Positions 10,951 through 23,212 of a stretch of DNA of 64,000 nucleotides are shown in pieces (the first letter of the stretch is position 1; every line of letters begins with the position of its first letter). The position numbers were made by a program, and so were the translations under genes. The stretch covers positions 149,276,001 to 149,340,000 of the forward strand of contig CM077670.1 of the NCBI GenBank assembly GCA_039707655.1, given 5' to 3'. Source of the DNA: Elymus sibiricus. Its lineage: Eukaryota; Streptophyta; Magnoliopsida; Poales; Poaceae. Below the pieces are notes generated by a model, which saw only the letters and a list, made by a program, of their open reading frames with translations, was not told the DNA's origin and ran no database searches.

Positions 10951-11490
10951 TCATAGACGGGAGATAGATAGATGAATCTCATCTGGAAAACTACTGAAGC
11001 GGAAGGCGAATATTGAGCCTTCAATGATGTTGAAGGTCCTTGCAACTTTAGGCCAGTGCTTGTGGATGATTGACCACCCATCCTTCGTCCTCTTGAGGAA
11101 GACTTCAATATTGTACCGTGGGTGTTGTATGAATACCTTCCTCGCCTCTTGACCATACAGGTGGTTTGAGAGGCAATCATTGGTGAACTGCTTTGGAAAG
11201 GCCTGAAAACAAAGATATGCATAAATATCTTCTCTAAATTTTGAAATGGCGCAAAGGAATAAAAAAACAAGGTATAAGAGTTAGTACCATCCTGTAGTTG
11301 ACCGATGTCTTCTTCATTGTGTGGACAAAGATCTTGTTGTTTTTCGTCGCTACTTTCTTTATCCTAACAATCTTTTTGATTTTCTTGACTTGACTGATAT
11401 TCATGGACATCTCATTTCCCCATATGCAAAATGGGTTAAACAGTGGGTCAAAACCTCTGACAATAGGACCTACATGTACGAGACCAAATT
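10951..11490 (-). CDS. Two exons encoding a B3-like DNA-binding domain, partial gene
   Basis: The last exon (10951-11202) encodes FPKQFTNDCLSNHLYGQ, then GWSIIHKHWPKVARTFNI and EGSIFAFRF, ending with TGA. The order fits a plant B3 fold: a PKxF start, a W-x(n)-W-x-K-V centre and a GS-x-FAFRF strand. A GT-AG intron (11203-11287) joins it in phase 0 to an upstream exon (11288 to about 11490) encoding a basic run with repeated Lys/Ile and IFVHTMKKTSVNYRM. B3 proteins bind DNA in the nucleus. Exons further upstream and the start codon were not found; an isolated open segment at 11500-11630 may be another exon. The exons contain no stop, unlike most of the window. It may be a host gene fragment or transposon cargo. 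Confidence 0.5.
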
Positions 11491-11741
11491 GTTAAAAACC
11501 TAAATATTAGAATGGTTCCTGCAATTGCACAATAATGTGCTATTGGCCAAAGGACCATGCATGTGCAAAACCTCGATGGTAAACCTCAGTGCCTCCCATT
11601 GTTTCCCTGTAACACATATAAGGTAGTTATTGATCAGGTTAAGTGAGAGTTGGCATAATATCAGTAAAATATGCTGATGAAAAATAAACACATTGCAGAT
11701 CCAACAGATTAATTCGAGCCACATGGAAAAGCCAGTTATCC

Positions 11742-12220
11742 AAACCAAGCATGCTTAAAAACTAGGAAATGTAGAAATTCTATATGTTTCTCATGTATTT
11801 AGTACATCCAAATTCATTTTATTTCTCACATGCATAACAATACAAAATTATACCCACAACAATTGAACATCGTATTGCAGAATTGAACCAAACAGTTAAC
11901 TGAACACCACAACAGATGAACCAAACAGTTAACTGATCACCATGCACAATCGAACATACTAGAAGATCAGACAGTTAAACAAACCAAGCATGCTTAGCAA
12001 CTTTGAAATATAGCCATTGTATTTGTTTCTCGTGTATTTAGTACAGCCAAATTCGATTTATTTCTCACATGCATAACAAGCCAAAATTGTACCCATAGGA
12101 ATTGAACATCACATTGCAGAATTGAACCAAACAGTTAACTGAACATCACAACAAATGAACCAAACAATTAACTGAGCACCACATTGCACAATATATAGAA
12201 CATATATATTAGAAGATTAG
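11742..12220. repeat. Tandem duplication, period 239 bp
   Basis: The stretch beginning AAACCAAGCATGCTTA at 11742 recurs at 11981. Both copies share ATTGCAGAATTGAACCAAAC and ACAGTTAACTGAACA further in. The copies differ at many positions, so the duplication is not recent. It is non-coding and lies between the B3-like exons and the split small gene. Confidence 0.75.
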
Positions 12221-12363
12221 ATTGCATAGTATAACATTGCATAGGATAGTTCACTAGAATTTCTTAATGGAAGGCAGGAGCAGCACATGCAACAGGTAAA
12301 TCAAACATGCTTAACCGACGTAGCTAGCTGAACATAGGTCCTTATAGTAAGCTAAAAAACAAG

Positions 12364-12633
12364 CTACTCCTCATCGTCAAAGATATCGATGATGATGGGC
12401 TCCTTAAACTTGGAAGAGGGTGAGGCCTCCACATCGTGGGTGCCCTCCTCGTAGTGGTTAGTCGCCTGAGCCGCTCTGGGCACCAACCTGCTGGCTCTAG
12501 AGTTGAGGTAAGCACGGGCACGCTGAGAAAACACCTCGTAGTCTTTGTTGAAGGCACCGACGGTGTCCTCGAGAAAACACCACAAATTGTCATTTAAAGT
12601 ATGGCAGCCATCGATGGTGGCCTCGACGGTGAG
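12364..12633 (-). pseudogene. 3' half of a small gene split by element A
   Basis: Read on the minus strand, this half carries about 90 codons containing NLWCFLEDTVGAFNKDYEVF, then a Ser/Glu-rich region and an acidic end IIIDIFDDEE before TAG. It continues, in frame and through the 5-bp target duplication, from the 5' half at 54589-54789. The two halves would make a protein of about 156 residues with one in-frame TAG near the junction. I do not recognise the family. Element A inserted in the coding sequence, so the gene is disrupted. Confidence 0.6.
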
Positions 12634-12638
12634 GTGCT

Positions 12639-13520
12639 TGTCAGTGTACTAAAACATGGGTGCCCTCGTACCCAGACTTGAGCACAGGCAGTTGTAGCCT
12701 TCCTGACGGCAAGGGCTTGCCGAAAGGTTACTTTGACTCAAGATTTAGATTAAACAAGACCGTGAAGAAGGCCTCCAGGCAGGTCATTGAGAAGTACTAT
12801 TCTAGTACTAAAGATCAACATTGCCCTTGCTGGCAAGGTGGAGACCAAGACTTTGGCTGCCGGCAAGCTCTGCACCGGCAGGCTCGTTCTGTCCCGTTAC
12901 CGCTCCACCTCATCATCGGCTAGATAAGCACGTATGATAGGTGTCGAGCGGGCAGGCAGTCAACATAGCTGGCCAAGGCACGTGTCAGCATGCCACAGAA
13001 AGATTAACTTTAATGACACCCGTCCTTGGGATGTGTCAAGATAACAGGAGGGCGCCAGGACCGGTGGTGCAGATCTTTTTACCCAAAGCCTCGCCTCCCC
13101 GACGTAGCACCTAACGGTGCATTTAATGCGCTTGTCCTACCCCGTTAGGAGATAGACTTGGTGATGGTGTACATACTGCTCACTTCCCCATAATGACCGT
13201 ATTAGCCATTGTGGTAACACCTTGGCCTATAAAAGAAGGCCCACGGCTACAGTTAGAACGGTCGACTCCTAGTTCAATTACACGCTGTAGCTGCACTTAC
13301 CGCGCACCTTGCCGGCAAGCTGTGCTCCTTGTAATCCCGAGTTCATATACAATCAAACCACCAAAGCAGGTGTAGGGTTTTACGCTCACAGCGGCCCGAA
13401 CCTGGATAAATCGTTGCTTGTTCTCATATCTATTAGCCCTGCTCTTTGTAGTGCATTGATCCCACAACCGAACCGCAAAGGGATCCTCTCGATCCCATAG
13501 ACCATCGTTTTCCCGCGACA
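12639..13520 (+). repeat. 5' LTR of element A
   Basis: An 882-bp repeat, TG...CA bounded, matching the 3' LTR at 53692-54588 along its whole length with many single-base differences, mostly transitions, and a short indel near 12830. A TATA box CCTATAAAAG lies at 13227-13236. The palindrome CTTGCCGGCAAG occurs near its 3' end. Confidence 0.9.
13227..13236 (+). promoter_or_regulatory. TATA box in the 5' LTR of element A
   Basis: CCTATAAAAG lies about 290 bp before the LTR end; the same motif is at 54293-54302 in the 3' LTR. Transcription would start roughly 30 bp downstream and define the U3/R border. Confidence 0.6.
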
Positions 13521-13595
13521 TCTTTGGCGTGCTAGGTAGGGGAGTGACGGTATGGATACCAAGCGACATCTTTGGCGCGCCAGGCAGGGGGTCTT
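13521..13595 (+). promoter_or_regulatory. Duplicated primer-binding region of element A
   Basis: Directly after the LTR lies TCTTTGGCGTGCTAGGTAGG. About 48 bp later the phrase GCGACATCTTTGGCGCGCCA recurs, including the last LTR bases. The second copy keeps the TGGCGCGCCA core; the first differs from it by transitions. Between them is GGAGTGACGGTATGGATACC, also found at 44572-44591 in the 3' region of A. Confidence 0.6.
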
Positions 13596-13647
13596 GTATT
13601 ACGAATCAGTGTTCGTAGTGTGAGTACCGGCCCCATCACCTTCGTCG

Positions 13648-14106
13648 ATGGCGCCGAAGAAGAAGACCGGAGCCACGACGGCTCCCACCACCTCCAAGCG
13701 GCCTTCCTAGGCGTCCGCAGGCAGCGCAGCCGGCGCGGGCGCTACGGTTGGGACGGCCGAGGCAGGAGGCACCGACGATGCGGGTGTACAACATCCCCAC
13801 CGTTCCGGCGATCGCAGTCAGCACACCGGAGATGGCGCAGATGGCCAACTCCAACAATGTTCTGGTGAGCACAATCATCGTAGAAATACAGTTCGGACTG
13901 GTGCAAGCCAGGACCCCGCCGCCGCGACGTCCAAGGACGGAGCGGCGACGTCCAACAACGTTGCGGCGGGACATGTGCCGCGACCATCGCAGGATGGGCA
14001 CGCTGTGGTTCCCCGCGGTGCTGGTGGTCCTGGATGGCGTCAAGCCGGCCCTAAGCATCATCCTCACGATGTTTAGACACCACCACCACGCCAACCCGTT
14101 GGTTAG
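13648..14106 (+). pseudogene. gag N-terminal part of element A
   Basis: An ATG at 13648 opens a Lys/Thr/Ala-rich frame (MAPKKKTGATTAPTTSKRPS) that hits TAG at 13708-13710 and then stays largely open to 14106, rich in Ala, Gly, Pro and Gln. Element B inserted at 14107. The frame resumes at 38374 without a shift when one copy of the 5-bp duplication is removed. The left copy is GTTAG and the right GTGAG, so a GAG codon became TAG on the left. This is a disordered gag N-terminus with no domain of its own. Confidence 0.6.
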
Positions 14107-17100
14107 TGTAACGCCCAATATGAAGCTCTATCGCAATCTCGTGATGAAGCCGAGATCATGATAGAACCCCATTTTGGATCGCATAGCAAGGTGGTTCTCA
14201 AATACATACAACCGAATGAACAGATGAGTGTACCAGATAAAGGCTTACACTCGCCACATGCTACAGCATAATATATCATAATCATCATACAATCATCCAA
14301 CTGAGAGACAGGGTCCGACTACGGACGAAATCAAACGATAAAACACCACCCTGCTATTATCCCCGGATCAACCGACTAGGCCCACTACTGATCGTCTAGC
14401 ATCGTGACGTACATACGTCCATGCACATCATCATACTCCCAATGGAGCACCTCGGGCTCACCTGTGTCTGTCTCAAGCGTACCTACAACTGGTGTTTATA
14501 GTAATCTATGAGCCACAGGGACTCAGTAATCTCATCACCCAAGGTAACAAAACTATTTAAGCTTATAGGAATGGAAGGGGTAATGTAGTGAGGTTGCAGC
14601 AAGCACTAAGCATGTTTAAGTATGTAACTTCGAGTACAATAATTAAGATGAGAATACTATGCGTAACGGTCGCAAGTTTAATATGATCAAGAAGTGATCC
14701 TGAACACCTACTTACAGTTCAATCATAACCCCACCGTGTTCTCTTCCCGAACTTACTCGAAAAGAGACCATCACGGTTACGCACACAGTTGGTGTATTTT
14801 ATTAGAATTAGTATCAAGTTCTCTACAACCGGAGGTTCAAAATATCCAAGTCGCCACATAACCGCGGGCACGGCTTCGCGTAAGATTTAACCCTGCAGGG
14901 GTGTTCCAACTTGGTCCATCACAAACCACCACAAGTTGCGGTGGAAATACCTCAACCTCGAGATAGCCCAAAGTATCCTCGGAATCCCGGTGCACAAGAC
15001 ATTTCGACAATGGTAACACAAGTCCAGCAAGACCTCCCGACGTGCCGACACCCCGACTGGAGTCACGCATATCTCGTAATCAGGCCCCGATGGATAAGCG
15101 ACACGTACAGGTGCCAAATAACCCCAAGTTGCCAAGGGGCGGCCCCGCACAGTGCTCTAGTTTGGACCAACACTCATGAGGAGCGCTGGCCCTGGTTTGT
15201 TGATTAAAAAATATCCTCGGGTTAGCTAGAGCCTATGCAAGTTTTAGTTGTTATTAGGCAAATGTTAACACCAAAGTCGGGCCTTGCTGGAAGTGGTTAT
15301 TCAAAGCAAACCATCAAGAGGGTCCCATTCCCCTGAGCATGTTAGGAACACTAATCAAGGATCATAACACCGGTATTACGAAAACTAGGGCGGCATGAGT
15401 GGAACAAAATACTAGGCAAAAGGCCGAGCCTTCCACACACAACCAAGTATATAGATGCATTAATTAAATTAGAGGTATTAGGATATCCCAACATATCCAT
15501 GTCCCAACATGGAACAACCTGCACTGCACCTGCAACTAAAACGCTATAAGAGGGGCTGAGCAAAGCGGTAACATGGCCAAACAACGGTTTGCTGGGTAGG
15601 GTGGTTAGAGGCTGTATCATGGCATATGAGAGGCTGACATGTATGTGGTAGGAAACGTGACATAGCGATAGCAACGAGACAACTAGCAAGCAAAGATAGT
15701 AGTGTTATCAAGGGTAATGATCATCTTGCCTGAAGTCTCTTCGGTAGGATAGTAATTCTGCTCCTCGAACACGTTCTCAACCGGTTCCTCGAACTCGGAC
15801 TCGTCTCCTGGAACTTCCCAAAAGAAAGAACAAGCACCGAAATAAACAAACAATCATGGCATAGATGCACAAACAAAATGATGCGTGCAAGGCATGGTAA
15901 AATTACGAGCATGACATGAATGAAGGAACGGTGCTACCGGGACGACAGAAATGATAACGAGATGTGAACGGTGAAGCAAAAGATGGATATGGGCAAAATC
16001 TTGGCAATCCAAGTATGCCTCTGGAATGAATGAAAGATTTCAATTGAAATCAATATAAAGATCACGAGGAACGGATGCACGAAACTCAAATGGTGAGCAA
16101 AACAATATGCAATGCAAAACTGTAGTTAGCAGCAACATGGCATCTTATGCACATCAAAACAGCAACTTACATTACTCTAAAATGCTCATACAGGATATGT
16201 GGCTATAGTACTCTAAATGCACAGCAATACATTCCATAGGTTCAAATTCATTAGCATCACAGATTAATTGGAATGAAGACAATAAGATGCAAAGAAAATG
16301 TTAGAGCAAGTATATGCTGGCAGCAACATTGACAGGCAGTATTCACATGGATGTTACAGTAGGCAAAACAACTCTAAAATGCAAGAAATTGGCGTGCAAC
16401 TATAGTATACATGGCATAGATCATTTCATACATTGGCACAAATTCATATGAAGCATGGATTCATCTGAAATGAGCTCACAACATTGCAACTTGATGTTGA
16501 CAGAAAACTGAAACACTGACTAGGCATATTTAGAGCAACATTTATATATGCTACAGGAGTTTAACATGGCATCAATTAGCATGGCATGAATGTACTAATG
16601 ACAAAAACCAAATCATGTTTGCTGGACATGTCCAAAAGAGGCATAGATTAGTGGCTACCATCAAGGAAACATAGCTAGATTCAGCAGATTTTCAACAAGT
16701 GCAAAACAGAAACATGGACTAAGCATATGATTCTATATGAAAAATGCTCAAAATTGCACATATACACACTGCCTAAAATGAATTTACTGAATATACCAGA
16801 AATGGCATATGCCAGAAATGGAATGCATAGAAAAGGAAATATGCCAGAATAGGAATGCGCCAAAAATTGAAAAAGACAGAAAGGCTGCGTCGCTACGGGC
16901 ACACAGAGGTGCCCAGCCACTGACACTGACCAGTGGGACCGAGGCCCACTTGGCAGGGCGAGCGTGGTGCAGTCGCTGACAGGAGGGATGGCGCTCGCGT
17001 GTGAATGACATGCGGGCCCAGGGTTTGTTGCGCGCGCGTGGAACAGAGGTGGACGGGCTGGCGCCGGAGGAGAGCAGACAGACGGCGGAGGGCTCGCCGG

Positions 17101-18723
17101 AGTTGGCTCCGGTGACCCTAAGGCACGGCGGATGGACGGAAACGACTCGCGGGAGGAACCCGCACACACGCATGCCACGCGCGCAACCGGACGACGACGG
17201 AGGCGATGCCGGCGACGAGGGACAGAGGCGGCGGCGACGAGCTTGTGCTGCTCGCATCGGTGACTAAATGAAGCAAAACAGCGGCGGGATCGGCTCTACA
17301 GCGCGAGGCGGGCTCGACGGACACGCTAGCGAGGCCTATGGAGGTCGGGGGGCTCGCCGGAGACAAGACCAGACGGCGGCGGGGCGGCGCACATGGCACA
17401 CGGCGACAGAGCGTGCAAGCGAGGGGGATAAGGGCATGGGGAGGTGCGTGAACATACCACAAGCACGGTGGTGTGCTTGGATGGCTGAGAGGGGAACGAG
17501 GCCGGCCGGAATCGGCGACGGAGCGGCGGCGGCAGAAGCGGAAGGGGAAGACGGCGACGGCATCGAACTTGGCGTCCCACGGGGCGGCTGAGGACGTCGA
17601 GGACGTAGGCGACGACGAGGAACTTGCCGGACAAGGTTGGCGAGGCGGAGGACGACGGGGTTCACGGCGGTGACATGGACGCTCTCTCAGATGCGCTCGG
17701 GACGTGGTCGAGGCGACGGCTATGGTGGGTCTCTCACCTGGCGGCGGCGGCGAGAGGAAAGAGGGAAACCCTAGGGAGGCTAGGGACAAGGAGATGGCCT
17801 ATATAGGGGGCTAGGGCAACGGGACGGAGGTCGGGCGCGCTCGAGCTCACGGTCCCCATGGCGCTGGCAAGAGGTGGACGAAAAGGTGGCTCGCGTGTGC
17901 ACTGTACCCCGTGGCTGCCAGGCGGGACCGGCCTTGCCACGTGGCGACAGGCTAGCGGGGGTACGTGCGCATGCGGGGAGAAAAGAAAGAGGCGGGCGCG
18001 CGGGCGAGCTGGGCCGCGCGGTGCTGGGCCGGCTACATTGTTGCTGCTGGGCTGCTTCTCTCTCTCCCTCTGTTTTTTGCTTTTCTTTTTCTTCAAACAG
18101 AGAAATAAGACAGAAATGCATAGGAAGTTTGGAGTGAGGTGTGAGAGATATAAAAATATTCCTGTAATCTAGAAATTATGTAGTATTTGAATAAATTGGT
18201 TTGGCAATTTTTAGAGAAAGAAAAATATATCAAGTTTGAATTAAATTCAAAATTGAGGCATTTTTTATCCCAACCTAATCAATTCCAAAAATTATGAAAT
18301 TTGGCAGAGAGCTTGATGGCATGATGCAGGATTTATGGGAAAATAGTGAACATTAGTTTGGGACAGAAATATTGCATCATGAATAATATTGAAAAGGAGA
18401 AGAAGGGGGAAATGATGATAGAAGAGTTGTCATGCATGGGTGAACCACATGGTCTAGAGTGGGAGATGGCAAGGAGGGGATGACCACACACACTATGCAT
18501 ACATGATGAACACAACAATAACAATGGGTGCAATGCTCATGAACAACATAAATGAATATGATGATGCAAGCACATGACAAATAATATGAAAATAAAATGC
18601 AAAGATAAAATAAAGGCAAAAATACAACATGAGAATACCACATCCATCAAGATCATCATGACAATTCCATAAATGGCAAGGTTGGGGAAAAAAATAAGGA
18701 AGGATTACATCTGGGGTGTTACA
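14107..18723 (-). repeat. 3' LTR of element B
   Basis: A 4617-bp repeat matching 24112-27461 plus 36865-38368 closely throughout. It lacks about 240 bp present in the other LTR at about 26717-26965, so one copy has an indel. Read on the minus strand, a TATA box (CTATATAG at 17798-17806) lies about 920 bp into the LTR, and GC-rich sequence follows. Open frames inside it are discussed separately; no function is assigned. Confidence 0.9.
17118..17789 (-). other. Long open frame inside the LTR of element B, coding status doubtful
   Basis: A 223-codon frame begins MSLASLGFPSFLSPPPPG just downstream of the LTR TATA box and is rich in Ser, Pro, Arg and Ala. The same frame stays open in the other LTR from 37434 down to about 36870, where element C interrupts it. 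The sequence is very GC-rich, which lengthens chance frames, and no domain is recognised. The ATG lies only about 10 bp from the TATA box, so it may precede the transcription start. Confidence 0.2.
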
Positions 18724-18742
18724 ACTCTCCCCTACTACAAGA
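18724..18742 (-). promoter_or_regulatory. Polypurine tract of element B
   Basis: On the minus strand the bases just before the 3' LTR read TTGTAGTAGGGGAGAGT, a purine-rich run that would prime plus-strand DNA synthesis. It lies directly beside the TGTAACACCCC start of the LTR. Confidence 0.55.
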
Positions 18743-18759
18743 GGATCTCGTCCCGAGAT

Positions 18760-19809
18760 CTAGGAATGAAAGAACTCCGGATATTCGGAACGGAGGTGGT
18801 CCTCGCGCTCCCATGTGGCTTCTCGGTCGGAATGGTGAGACCATTTCACTTTTAGGAACTTGATTGACTTGTTGCGAGTCTTGCGCTCAGTTTCTTCGAG
18901 AATGGCAATGGGATGCTCACGGTAAGACAAATCATCTTGGAGCTCAATGTCTTGGAAGTCAATGGTGCGGTCGGGAGTCTTGAAGCACTTGCGGAGCTGT
19001 GACACGTGAAACACATCGTGCACGTTTGAGAAGTTGGAAGGTAGCTCGAGCTGGTAGGCTAGATCACCTCTTTTGCCAATTATCTTCAAAGGGCCCATGT
19101 ATCTTGGAGCAAGCTTTCCTTTGATACCGAATCGTTGGGTGCCTTTCATAGGAGAAACACGGAGATAGACATGGTCTCCAATCTCGAAAGCCAAGTCACG
19201 ATGCTTACTATCATAGTAGCTCTTCTGGCGCGATTGCGCTGCTTTAAGATTTTCACGGATGATACGACACATCTCTTCAGCTTCAGAAATCATATCATTG
19301 CCAAGAAGTTGGCGTTCACCTGTTTCAGACCAATTGAGGGGAGTACGACACTTTCTGCCATAGATTATTTCGAATGGTGCCTTGCCCGAGCTTGGTTGGA
19401 AACTATTGTTGTAGGAGAACTCGGCAAAAGGAAGGCAATCTTCCCACTTCATGCCGAAAGAGATGACACACGCTCTCAGCATATCCTCGAGAATTTGATT
19501 GACCCTCTCGACTTGGCCACTAGTCTGAGGATGAAAAGCTGTACTGAAGCGAATCTTCGTGCCCATGGCCTGCTGGAAGGAATCCCAAAACCTGGAAGTG
19601 AAGATGCTTCCATGGTCTAAGGAGATCAACTGAGGAACACCGTGCAAGGAGACCACTCTGAAAGTGTACAGCTCTGCCAACTGAGCTGCAGTGATAGACT
19701 CCTTGACTGGAAGGAAGTGAGCGACTTTTGTGAGCTTCTCAGTGACCACAAAGATGGCATCATTCCCTTTCTTGGACTTGGGGAAAACTGGTGACAAAGT
19801 CCATCTCAA
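18760..19809 (-). pseudogene. Element B integrase core, C-terminal domain and chromodomain
   Basis: This continuous frame of 349 codons contains the second catalytic Asp of the DDE triad in LDHGSIFTSRFWDSF and the Glu in TSGQVERVNQILEDML. The GPY/F-like module (YMGPLKIIGKRGDLAYQLEL) follows. The last about 55 residues form a chromodomain: YREHPIAILEETERK, then IKFLKVKWSHHSDREATWE. Chromodomains of this kind steer integration to heterochromatin. The frame ends at TAG after PEFFHS. The first catalytic Asp and the HHCC zinc domain lie in the preceding, frameshifted segment (19810-19990), so the integrase is broken. Confidence 0.85.
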
Positions 19810-19901
19810 TATGATCGAATTTCCACTCGGGAATAGGTAGAGGCTGAAGAAGTCCTGCTGGACGCAGATGTTCCGCCTTCACTCTGCGGCACACATCGCA
19901 C

Positions 19902-20477
19902 TCATTCACAAACTGAGCGATCTCCACGCTTCATACGAGTCCACCAATAAGATGACTTGAGATCATGGTACATCTTGGAGCTGCCTGGATGGATAGACAA
20001 GAGAGAATTGTGTGCTTCGTTCATTATGACCTTCCTGAGATCCCCTTTTGGCACAACTAGCCTGTCCTCAAAGAACAAGGTATCCCTGTCATCCACTCGA
20101 TAGCACTTATATTTGGGAATGCTCTTTGCAACGCCGAGTTTCACCTTCTTCACCATGGCATCTAAGAGCTGAGCTTCACGAATTTGATCCTCCAATGTGG
20201 GAGTGATCTGGAGGTTTGTGAGAAATCCCTGCGGAATAAGCTGGAGATTGACTTTCCTGAAAGCCTCACAAAGATCAGGCTGGACCGGCTTGAGAATAAG
20301 ACTGTTGCAATACGCTTTTCTGCTCAAAGCATCCACGATAACATTAGCCTTGCCTGGAGTGTATTCAATGCTCGGGTAGTACTCTTGAATCATCTCCACC
20401 CATCGGGTCTGATGGATATTAGGGTTTGGCTGAGTGAATATGTACTTTAGGCTCTTTTGATCGGTGAAAATGTCCAC
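19902..20477 (-). pseudogene. Element B RNase H C-terminal part to integrase zinc-domain linker
   Basis: The frame starts directly after an in-frame TAG (20478-20480) and includes [19 protein letters not shown] and [13 protein letters not shown], typical RNase H end motifs of Gypsy polyproteins. It then continues to the linker before integrase ([17 protein letters not shown]). A frameshift near 19902 separates it from the integrase core. Confidence 0.8.
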
Positions 20478-20885
20478 CTACCTGCCCAACAAGAGATGTC
20501 TCCATGTGATTAAGGCATGGACAACGGCTGCCAACTCCAAGTCATGAGTAGGATAGTTCCTCTCGTTCGGCTTCAACTGTCGAGAGGTATAAGCCACCAC
20601 TTTCTTCTCTTGCATTAGTACTCCACCGAGACCTTGAAGAGAAGCATCACAGAACACTTGGTAGGGCTTGGATTCATCTGGAGGAGTGAGAACTGGAGCA
20701 GTTATGAGCTTCTCTTTGAGTGTCTTGAATGCAACATCACACTCAGGAGTCCAAGCATATTTGACATTCTTCTGGAGAAGGTTAGACAGAGGCTTAGCAA
20801 TCTTGGAGAAGTTTTCCACAAATCTTCTGCAATAACTTGCAAGCCCGAGAAAGCTTCGAAGTTGCTTGACATTTGGTGGTGGCTA
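20478..20885 (-). pseudogene. Element B RNase H N-terminal part
   Basis: Bounded by TAG codons at 20883-20885 and 20478-20480. It contains [16 protein letters not shown], in which the Asp is the first RNase H catalytic residue, and [12 protein letters not shown], which holds the Glu. Both stops interrupt an otherwise continuous pol frame. Confidence 0.85.
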
Positions 20886-22733
20886 CCAGTTGACAATAGC
20901 TTCAACCTTTTCAGGATTTACCGAGATGCCCTTGGCAGAGATAATGTGACCGAGGTAAAGAACTTCATCAAGCCAGAATTCACACTTAGAGAACTTTGCA
21001 TAGAACCGATGCTCTCTGAGCTTATCAAGTACCAAGCGCAAATGCTTTGCATGATCTTCTTCAGTCTTGGAGAAGACCAGGATGTCATCGAGATAGACAA
21101 GAACGAACTCATTGGTGTACGGATTGAACACATAGTTCATCACACGAGAGAAAGTAGGAGGTGCATTTGCAAGGCTGAAGGACATCACTGTGTATTCATT
21201 AGAACCAAAGCTCGTCCTGAAAGCTGTTTTGGGAATGTCTTCTTCGCGAATGCGAATCTGGTGATATCCCATACGAAGATCGAGTTTGAAGAACACCTTT
21301 GCACCTTTGAGTTGCTCGAACAATTCATTGATATTGGGAAGTGGATATTTGTTCTTGATTGTCTTTTTATTCAATGGGCGGTAATCAACGCAAAGTCTTT
21401 CCGTGCCATCTTTCTTCTTGACAAAGAGAACTCCACAACCCCAAGGAGATGAACTCAGTCTGATCAAGCCCAGACGCTCTTGTTCATCGAGCTGTCTTTT
21501 CAATTCTTTCAGCTCTTCTGGCCCAAGCTTGTAGGGGCGTTTGCATACGGGTTCTGTGCCAGGCTCGAGCTCAATGACAAACTGAACAGGCCGGTGAGGA
21601 GGCATTCCTGGCAAATCTTCTAGAAAAACATCCTCATATTCACATACCACTGGAATTTGAGATATTGCGTTAATTTCACCTTTCTCATTGAGGGAGAATA
21701 ACCAAATGGTATCATCACGAGCTGCAAAGATAATAACATCTTCAGAAGGATGAGTCAATTGAACTTCCTTGGCCGCACAATCGACAGAAGCCTTGTGCTT
21801 GGAGAGCCAATTCATGCCGAGAATAAGATCAATATCGGAATTGCCGGGAACAACCGGATCAGCCAGAAAAGAATAGTTACCCATCTTGATGTTGACATTA
21901 GGAACCGCCGTGTTGGAGCTCATCAACACACTCGGGGAAACAACACGCAAAGGTTTGCCCAAGTATTCTGAATCAAAGTTGTGCTTAGCAAAAAAGGGTC
22001 TTGACATCAAACAAAGCGATGCACCAGTATCGAAAAGAACTTTAGCCGGAATGGAGTTAACCAAGAGATTACCCATGATCACTTCAGAGGACTCCTCTGC
22101 TTGAGCTGAATTCAACATGTTCACTCTTGCAGACTTGGGATTGTGCTTTACCATAGCATTGCTTGGAGGCTTGCCGGGAGGAGGAGGTGGAAGGCACTTC
22201 TGATTGGTGCATTTGTTGGCATAGTGTCCTTTCAGCCCACACTTGTGACAAGTAACCTCTGAGAGCGGGCGAGGAGGAGGAACGACTGTCCTGGGAGCCT
22301 GAGGTCTCTGGTGGTACACTGGGTTGGGCGGGTGGGAAGAACCACGACCACCAAACTGCTTCTGCTGATGCTGAGGACGAAACTGAGGAGGAGGAGGTAA
22401 CCAGAACTTCTGCTGCTTGGCAACCACTTGAGACAAGGAAGAAGAGTGAACTGCATCTTTGATTCTCTTCTTAGAAGCATCAAACTTGATCTGAGCTGAT
22501 TCTTGCTTGAGTGACATGTTATAGAACTGATCAAACTCAGGCGGATCAACTTGGATGAGAGCAAGCTGTAGGTCCTCTCTGAGACCACCTCGGAACTGGT
22601 AAATCTTGCTCTTGTCATCTGGAATGTCTTGGTTGGCATATCGAGCGAGATTCTGGAACTCAGTGTTATACTGGTAGACAGACATGCTTCCTTGCTTGAG
22701 GTTTCTGAATTTCTCACGCATCTCCTCAAACAC
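20883..22733 (-). pseudogene. Element B gag C-terminus, protease and reverse transcriptase
   Basis: A 616-codon frame. In order: the end of the gag domain ([20 protein letters not shown]), a zinc knuckle [14 protein letters not shown] (CX2CX4HX4C), aspartic protease with [13 protein letters not shown], and RT with [22 protein letters not shown] and the catalytic box [10 protein letters not shown]. The motifs are intact within this frame, but a frameshift near 22735 separates it from the gag N-terminus and a TAG ends it before RNase H. It would be translated as one polyprotein in an active copy. Confidence 0.9.
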
Positions 22734-23212
22734 ACTTGACGGAATGTGATGTGTCTGAAATCATGATAGAAATCGGTCCAAGTGATGACTCGACCACCTC
22801 TTGAATCTTTGTACTGCTGCCACCACTCGGCTGCCTGGTCCTTGAGCTGGAAAGAAGCGAACTTGACATAGTCCTCAGGTCTGACATTGCAGCACTCGAA
22901 GTGTTTGTTGATATCCACTAACCAATCGTCAGCATCGAGAGGCTGAGTGCACGAACTGAAGGACTTGGGCTGGTTGCTGAGAAACTGGTTGAGAGTAGCA
23001 TATTGAGGTTGATTGTTGAAAAACCCTTGGCCTTGATTGCCTTGATACCCTTGATTCTGCTCTTGCATAAACTAGAGCAGCATCTGAGTATTGGCATTGG
23101 TTGCTGCCATCAAAGCTTGCCATGCCTCCGGAGGCGAAGGTGGAGGGGGAGGTGGAGGGTCTGACTGCTCCCCATCATCACAGGTCGGATTTCCATGGGT
23201 TGCGGGAGCCAT
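22734..23212 (-). pseudogene. Element B gag N-terminal part
   Basis: An ATG at 23212 (minus) opens a frame with a Pro run, broken by TAG at 23072-23074, then continues as MQEQNQGYQGNQGQGFFNNQ and LDADDWLVDINKHFECCNV, the usual start of the chromovirus gag fold. It passes WWQQYKDSRGGR before shifting frame near 22735. Confidence 0.75.

Noticed and set aside
16681..17257. Two overlapping minus-strand frames inside the LTR of B
   Set aside because: GC-rich LTR sequence, Ser/Pro/Arg-rich translation, no domain; treated as chance frames.
19135..21452. Plus-strand frames of up to 272 codons across element B pol
   Set aside because: They are mirror frames of the conserved minus-strand RT, RNase H and integrase.
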